Below the pieces are notes generated by a model. That model was not told the origin of the DNA and did not search any database. It saw nothing but the letters and a program-made list of their open reading frames with translations. A stretch of DNA of 64,000 nucleotides. Source: Gemmatimonadales bacterium. GTDB taxonomy: Bacteria; Gemmatimonadota; Gemmatimonadetes; Palauibacterales; Palauibacteraceae. Below are positions 60,167-64,000 of the stretch, piece after piece; positions within the stretch are counted from its first letter, which is position 1, and each line of letters begins with the position of its first letter. Location: contig VXMR01000040.1 of NCBI GenBank assembly GCA_009841005.1, forward strand, positions 1 to 64,000. The letters run 5' to 3'. Made by a program: the position numbers and the translations under genes.

Positions 60167-60188
60167 CGCCCTGCCCTCCCTCTGAAAC

Positions 60189-60992
60189 ATGTCGTTATTC
60201 AGCAAATACACCGGAGCCGGCAACGACTTCGTGATCGTGCGCGGCGAAGAACTGGGGCTCCGGGATGCGGGGGCCCTGGCCGCCGCGCTGTGCCCCCGCG
60301 CGACGGGCGTCGGCGTGGACGGGCTGATCACCGTCCGAAGCCTCAGCGAAGAAGTCGTCCGCCTCCGGTTCTTCAACTGCGACGGCTCCGAGTTTTCCAC
60401 CTGCGGGAACGGTTCGCGCTGCGCGGCGCGCTACGCGGTGGAGCGGGGGCTCGTGCCGCCCGATCACATCCTCGTGACGGACGACGGTGAGATCCTCGCG
60501 AGGGTGCGGGAGGACGGCGTGGCCCTGGAATACGCGCTCGACGTTCGCGTGGAACGCGAGTTGCGGGCGCGCCTCGGAACCGGGAATCCGCGGGAACGTG
60601 ACGCATGGCTCGTGCGGACGGGAACCGCGCACCTTGTGGTCCCCGTCCCGTCGGTGGATGTGGAGAACTTCGACGATATCTGCCGGCCCCTGCGGTGGCG
60701 GGAGGATGTCGGCCCGGGAGGGGCGAACGTGCACCTTGTGGCCCGCGACGGAGAGACGGTGGCCATCCGCACCTTCGAACGGGGCGTGGAGGGCGAGACG
60801 CTCGCCTGCGGCAGCGGCTGCATGGCGGCGGCGTTCGCGCTCCGGGCCGCGGGCGAGGCGGGGGACCGGGTCGAGTTCCTGGTCCGGTCGGGGGCCCCGT
60901 TGACGGTGGAGTTCCTCGAGGCGGGGCGGATCCGCCTCACCGGACCGGCGGTGTTCATCTTCGATGGCGTCTTCCCCGAAGCCACGCGCTGA
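60189..60992 (+). CDS. dapF: Diaminopimelate epimerase
   Basis: Converts LL- to meso-diaminopimelate for lysine and peptidoglycan synthesis. The 267 residues hold both catalytic cysteines: Cys72 in CDGSEFSTCGNGSRC and Cys207 in TLACGSGCMAA, plus the N-terminal KYTGAGNDFV. No ribosome-binding site is visible before the ATG (the upstream stretch is pyrimidine-rich). The structured leader with terminator lies just upstream. It overlaps mutY by 29 nt. Confidence 0.97.
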   Translation: MSLFSKYTGAGNDFVIVRGEELGLRDAGALAAALCPRATGVGVDGLITVRSLSEEVVRLRFFNCDGSEFSTCGNGSRCAARYAVERGLVPPDHILVTDDGEILARVREDGVALEYALDVRVERELRARLGTGNPRERDAWLVRTGTAHLVVPVPSVDVENFDDICRPLRWREDVGPGGANVHLVARDGETVAIRTFERGVEGETLACGSGCMAAAFALRAAGEAGDRVEFLVRSGAPLTVEFLEAGRIRLTGPAVFIFDGVFPEATR

Positions 60993-62073
60993 CCCGGACG
61001 CGGCCGCGGTGGCGGCGCCGCTGCTGAAGTGGTTCGACGCGCGGCAGCGGGACGACATCGCGTGGCGTGGAGAGCGGGACCCCTACGCGATCCTCGTGGC
61101 TGAGGTCATGGCGCAGCAGACGCGAGTGGAGACCGCCGCGCCGTACCATCGGCGGTTCATGGACCGCTTCCCCGACGTATGGACCCTCGCGGAGGCGGAG
61201 GAGGACGAGGTCCTCGGTCTCTGGGAGGGTCTGGGGTACTACGCGCGGGCCCGCAACCTGCGGCGGGCGGCGCGGCGCGTGGTTTCGGAATACGGCGGCC
61301 GGGTCCCGCGGGCGGTGTCGGAGCTGCGGACGCTCCCGGGCGTGGGCCCCTATACGGCGGGCGCCGTTGCCAGCGTGGCGTTCGGGCTGCCGGAACCCGC
61401 GGTCGATGGGAACGCACGCCGCGTTCTGTCGCGCCTGGGCGATCTCGAGACGGCCTCTCCCTCCGAGCTCGAGCGGGCCGCGCGAGCCCTCCTCGCCGCG
61501 GACCCGGAGCGGCCGGGAGATGTGAACCAGGCGCTGATGGACCTCGGGAGCGCGGTCTGTACGCCGCGCCGGCCGAGGTGCGGAGCGTGCCCCTTGTCGA
61601 ATCGATGCCTGGCACTGCGCCGGGGAACGGTCGGGGAGCGGCCCCCGAGGAAGACGCGCGCCCGATCCCCCGAGCGGGTCGAGGCGGCGGCCATCGTCCG
61701 TCGCGGCGGACGGGTGCTCGTACTGCGGCGGCCATCGGACGGACTCCTGGGCGGTCTGTGGGATTTTCCCTCCGTCGGGCTGCCCTCTTCAACCCCGCCC
61801 GCGCCGGCGCTCACGAGAGTTCTTCGAGAAGGGTTCGGCCTCGACTGCCGCGTGGGTGAGGAAATTCGCGTCCTGCGGCATGCGTTCAGCCACTTCCGTC
61901 TGCGGCTCACCGTGCACGGGGCCCGGTGGCGATCGGGTGAGGTCACGAACCCGCGGCCGCACCGCTGGATCGGCCGCGGGGAACTCGGCAACCTCGCCTT
62001 TCCCGCCTATCTCCGACGGCTGATCGACGAAGAGATCTCCCCGAGAGCTGTCTCCCCGAGAAAGGCGAGGTAG
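60964..62073 (+). CDS. mutY: A/G-specific adenine DNA glycosylase
   Basis: Removes adenine opposite 8-oxoguanine. The 369 residues carry catalytic Glu in EVMAQQTRVET, the helix-hairpin-helix/GPD region LPGVGPYTAGAVASVAFG with catalytic Asp in VDGNARRVLSR, the [4Fe-4S] ligands C-x6-C-x2-C-x5-C (CTPRRPRCGACPLSNRC) and a C-terminal NUDIX-like 8-oxoG recognition domain (about 235-350). It begins inside the dapF 3' end and ends convergently, overlapping the MBL hydrolase gene by 67 nt. Confidence 0.96.
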   Translation: MASSPKPRADPDAAAVAAPLLKWFDARQRDDIAWRGERDPYAILVAEVMAQQTRVETAAPYHRRFMDRFPDVWTLAEAEEDEVLGLWEGLGYYARARNLRRAARRVVSEYGGRVPRAVSELRTLPGVGPYTAGAVASVAFGLPEPAVDGNARRVLSRLGDLETASPSELERAARALLAADPERPGDVNQALMDLGSAVCTPRRPRCGACPLSNRCLALRRGTVGERPPRKTRARSPERVEAAAIVRRGGRVLVLRRPSDGLLGGLWDFPSVGLPSSTPPAPALTRVLREGFGLDCRVGEEIRVLRHAFSHFRLRLTVHGARWRSGEVTNPRPHRWIGRGELGNLAFPAYLRRLIDEEISPRAVSPRKAR

Positions 62074-62828
62074 GCGCGGATCGTAAGGTCGGCCGCCGCG
62101 TGGTGGGAGGCGGGAAGGTCCCCGTAGACCGCGGCCCGGATCCGTTCCGGGGTTCGGGCGCCGGCTTGCAGCGCCCGCCGGACGGCCGCCACGCGCTCCA
62201 GCCGGTGCGTGCGGCATTCCTCGAGGCGTGCGAGCGCGTCCTCGACGGGTGCGCCGTGTCCGGGGAGCAGACGTTCGGGACGGAGGGCCGCGAGGTGCGC
62301 GAGACTCGCCAGGTAGGCCTCCACGGACCCATCCGGGTGGGCGATCATCGTGCTCCCTTCTCCGAGCACGAGATCCCCGGTGAAGAGGGTGCGCGAGGGT
62401 TCGAGGAGGTAGCAGACGTGGTCCGCGGAATGACCGGGCGTCGGGATCGCGCGCAGACGGAGTCCCTTCCCCGGCGCCATGGCCTCGTCCTCCGCCAGCG
62501 CCCGGCCCGCCAACCCCACGAGGTCGAGGGTGGCGGCCGAGGCGCGGAGTTCTCCCCAGCGGCCGGCGGCCGCCGCCGCGGCCGCCGCGTGGTCGGCGTG
62601 CGCGTGCGTCAGACAGACCGCCGCCACCGGTCTTCCGGCGATCACATCGTCGACACGGCCGAGGTGCGCTTCATCCTGCGGTCCGGGGTCCAGGACGATC
62701 AGCGGCCCGGTCCCGATCACGTACGTCTGCGTCCCGGTCAGCGTGAGAGGGCCCGGATTGTCGGCACGAACCGCCGTGATGCCGGATCCGTGCCGAACGA
62801 CGTGGGCCGGTCCTACCCCCGACGTCAC
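62007..62828 (-). CDS. MBL-fold metallohydrolase (LACTB2/glyoxalase II-like)
   Basis: Metallo-beta-lactamase-fold hydrolase of 273 residues. Start GTG 62828 overlaps the NUDIX stop by 4 nt (GTGA). Motifs: TLTGTQTYVIGTG, zinc motif LTHAHADHAAAA, IPTPGHSADHVCYLL, LFTGDLVLGEGS and LLPGHGAPV. A C-terminal helical domain (about 210-270) as in LACTB2-like RNase/hydrolases follows. The gene pairs with the NUDIX hydrolase, a combination known from LACTB2-NUDIX neighbourhoods. Substrate unknown. Confidence 0.9.
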   Translation of the reverse strand: MTSGVGPAHVVRHGSGITAVRADNPGPLTLTGTQTYVIGTGPLIVLDPGPQDEAHLGRVDDVIAGRPVAAVCLTHAHADHAAAAAAAAGRWGELRASAATLDLVGLAGRALAEDEAMAPGKGLRLRAIPTPGHSADHVCYLLEPSRTLFTGDLVLGEGSTMIAHPDGSVEAYLASLAHLAALRPERLLPGHGAPVEDALARLEECRTHRLERVAAVRRALQAGARTPERIRAAVYGDLPASHHAAADLTIRAYLAFLGETALGEISSSISRRR

Positions 62829-63586
62829 TGGATCTCGTCGTACCCGGGGTCTCCCGGGGCGAGCGGCGTTGGCCCCTTCTCGCCGACGCCCAGCCTGACG
62901 AGCGCCGGTTCCACGGGAACCCCGCTGAGTGCCGTCATGGCGTCCTCGACCGACCGGTAGCCGGCGAGCCGCTCGATCGTCCTTGCGGTCGGGAACATCA
63001 TGGGCAGCCGACCGGCGGAGAAGCGCCGGAGCGCCGAGGCCGGCGTGGTCCAGATCGCCGCCTCGTGTTCCGGCGTCAGATTCAGGCGACGCGGCCGCTC
63101 CTCCAGCGAGAGGAGGAAGAAACGGGTGTCGAACCGCAGCGCCGCGCCGCGCGGCGTGATCCAGCACGCGAAGTACACGATGCGTGTGGACGAGAAGTCG
63201 AGTTCGAGGCGCTCCGCCACCTGCGAGAAGCGGATCCGCTCCGAGAGCAGCGCCCGCCGGGCGTCGACCAGCGCCTCCGGTCCGCAGCCGCGCAGCGGCG
63301 CCGGCATGATCCCCGTCTCCTCGAACAATTCACGCAACGCCGCCGCGCACGCCGCGGTTTCGCCCGCGCTCGGAAGTCGGTCCGCCCACGTCGCGCAAGC
63401 GTCATCCCCGTCGATCGCGCCGCCCGGAAAGGCCCACGCGCCGGCTCCGAACCTGGCGTCGGCGGGCCGCTGAAGCAGGAGGAGCTCCAGCCCGGCCGCC
63501 GTCTGGGTGGCGACGACGACGGTGGCGGCCGGCCGTGGAGTCACGGCGGCCGTCCCGGGATGCATGCGGTCCGAAGGGGCGCTCAA
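62825..63586 (-). CDS. NUDIX hydrolase (NUDT19-like, CoA-diphosphatase type)
   Basis: NUDIX pyrophosphohydrolase of 253 residues if it starts at TTG 63586, which overlaps the preceding stop (TTGA); an ATG at 63565 is an alternative. The NUDIX box reads GGAIDGDD followed by an insert and AALRELFEETGI, giving the G-x-REx2EE-x-G core. Such a split box with a longer insert is seen in NUDT7/NUDT19-type proteins, which act on CoA derivatives. It is coupled to the MBL hydrolase gene. Confidence 0.88.
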   Translation of the reverse strand: MSAPSDRMHPGTAAVTPRPAATVVVATQTAAGLELLLLQRPADARFGAGAWAFPGGAIDGDDACATWADRLPSAGETAACAAALRELFEETGIMPAPLRGCGPEALVDARRALLSERIRFSQVAERLELDFSSTRIVYFACWITPRGAALRFDTRFFLLSLEERPRRLNLTPEHEAAIWTTPASALRRFSAGRLPMMFPTARTIERLAGYRSVEDAMTALSGVPVEPALVRLGVGEKGPTPLAPGDPGYDEIQ

Positions 63587-64000
63587 ACTCCGCTTGCCAC
63601 GCGGGCGATGATCAGCAGGACCCCCAGCAGCAGGAAGGCGACCGGGAGGGCGGCCGCCAGCAGCCATACCGCGAAGGCCCTTCCGGTCGTGGTCCGGTGC
63701 GCCTCTCGCAGGCCGATCACCGTCAGCACGGCTCCCCAGACCCAGGCCACCACTCCTCCGACGAACGGGATGATGGCGAAGACGCCGGGTCCGCACGCGT
63801 AGCAGACCGTGCGCACGGTGGCTGTGAGGCTTCGACGCCCGGGGACCAGCAGGAGTACGAACAGATGGAGGAGCAGGCTCGCAATGACGAGGGACAGCGC
63901 CGCCCAGAACGGGGCGAGGAAGAAATCCGCGAGCCTCCCGGCGGAGCCCGCAGTGGCCGCCGCATCCGGCAGCGCGATGTTCATGACCTCGGCGACCGTC
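63583..64000 (-). CDS. Yip1-family-like membrane protein, 5' end beyond the window
   Basis: Polytopic membrane protein; 139 residues are visible, and the frame is open to the window edge, so the ATG at 63984 may not be the true start. Four or so hydrophobic segments: FLAPFWAALSLVIASLLLHLFVLLLVPG, CGPGVFAIIPFVGGVVAWVWGAVLTVIG and WLLAAALPVAFLLLGVLLIIA. Sequence such as TVRTVCYACGPGVFAIIPFVGG is typical of Yip1 domains. It couples to the NUDIX gene through TTGA. Function unknown. Confidence 0.7.
   Translation of the reverse strand, partial: TVAEVMNIALPDAAATAGSAGRLADFFLAPFWAALSLVIASLLLHLFVLLLVPGRRSLTATVRTVCYACGPGVFAIIPFVGGVVAWVWGAVLTVIGLREAHRTTTGRAFAVWLLAAALPVAFLLLGVLLIIARVASGV

Noticed and set aside
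1-64000. CRISPR arrays, insertion sequences, integrase/att sites
   Set aside because: No spaced repeats beyond the fic array, no transposase or recombinase frames, and no terminal inverted repeats noticed.

Overview
The window is GC-rich (about 67-70% by eye), tightly packed bacterial chromosome with no rRNA, tRNA, CRISPR array, insertion sequence or phage gene that I could find. Several things point to a diderm in the Gemmatimonadota: a plug-only TonB-type protein with a carboxypeptidase-regulatory domain, six-bladed-propeller lipoproteins, serine hydrolases with lipoprotein signals, exported amidohydrolase and RidA proteins, and Ig-like/leishmanolysin and spondin lipoproteins. No taxonomic marker gene is present, so this placement is an inference.

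Layout. 1-3.6 kb: an RND efflux permease (cut by the window edge) with its adaptor, then a leishmanolysin-like lipoprotein, all on the minus strand. 3.6-4.9 kb: a Fic AMP-transferase behind a promoter and an array of 12-bp tandem repeats. 4.9-9.1 kb: YjbQ, an orphan molybdopterin hydroxylase subunit and a plug-domain protein. 9.2-14.8 kb: TolC, an NSS transporter, and an overlapping three-gene operon of a YkvI-like membrane protein, an SLC1-like symporter and QueF. 14.8-21.8 kb: exported hydrolases, OmpH/Skp, a decayed AbiEii toxin gene, a secreted RidA coupled to a [2Fe-2S] hydroxylase subunit, and an exported unknown protein. 21.7-26.7 kb: TatA/B, HNH nuclease, PriA and a lipoprotein built from nine cysteine pairs. 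26.7-33.5 kb: a minus-strand run of radical SAM protein, degenerate metallophosphoesterase, group-2-like sigma factor, HDAC-family deacetylase, M24 peptidase, dipeptide epimerase and TrpF. 33.6-37.6 kb: HD hydrolase, then a RemA-like protein overlapping an outer-membrane barrel gene.

37.7-43.1 kb is a five-gene operon for a periplasmic PaoABC-type molybdenum hydroxylase with a membrane cytochrome b and a small unknown partner. 43.1-50.3 kb is a minus-strand run from DNA polymerase I through a serine hydrolase, a Tat-exported epimerase, a propeller lipoprotein and a spondin lipoprotein. 50.3-54 kb: cold-shock protein, lytic transglycosylase and an ExbB/TolQ-like channel, with two clear rho-independent terminators. 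54-59 kb is a glycine-cleavage module (gcvH, gcvP, metal-dependent hydrolase, LipM-like octanoyltransferase) behind a strong sigma-70-type promoter. 59.8-62.1 kb: a structured, probably regulatory leader RNA with a micro-ORF and terminator, then dapF-mutY. The end holds an MBL hydrolase, a NUDIX hydrolase and a Yip1-like membrane protein cut by the edge.

Genes are commonly coupled by 4-nt stop/start overlaps of the form NTGA (ATGA, GTGA, TTGA, and apparently CTGA). The least explained features are the leader RNA before dapF, the 12-bp repeat array before fic, the apparent CTG starts of trpF and the deacetylase gene, and the cysteine-pair lipoprotein.
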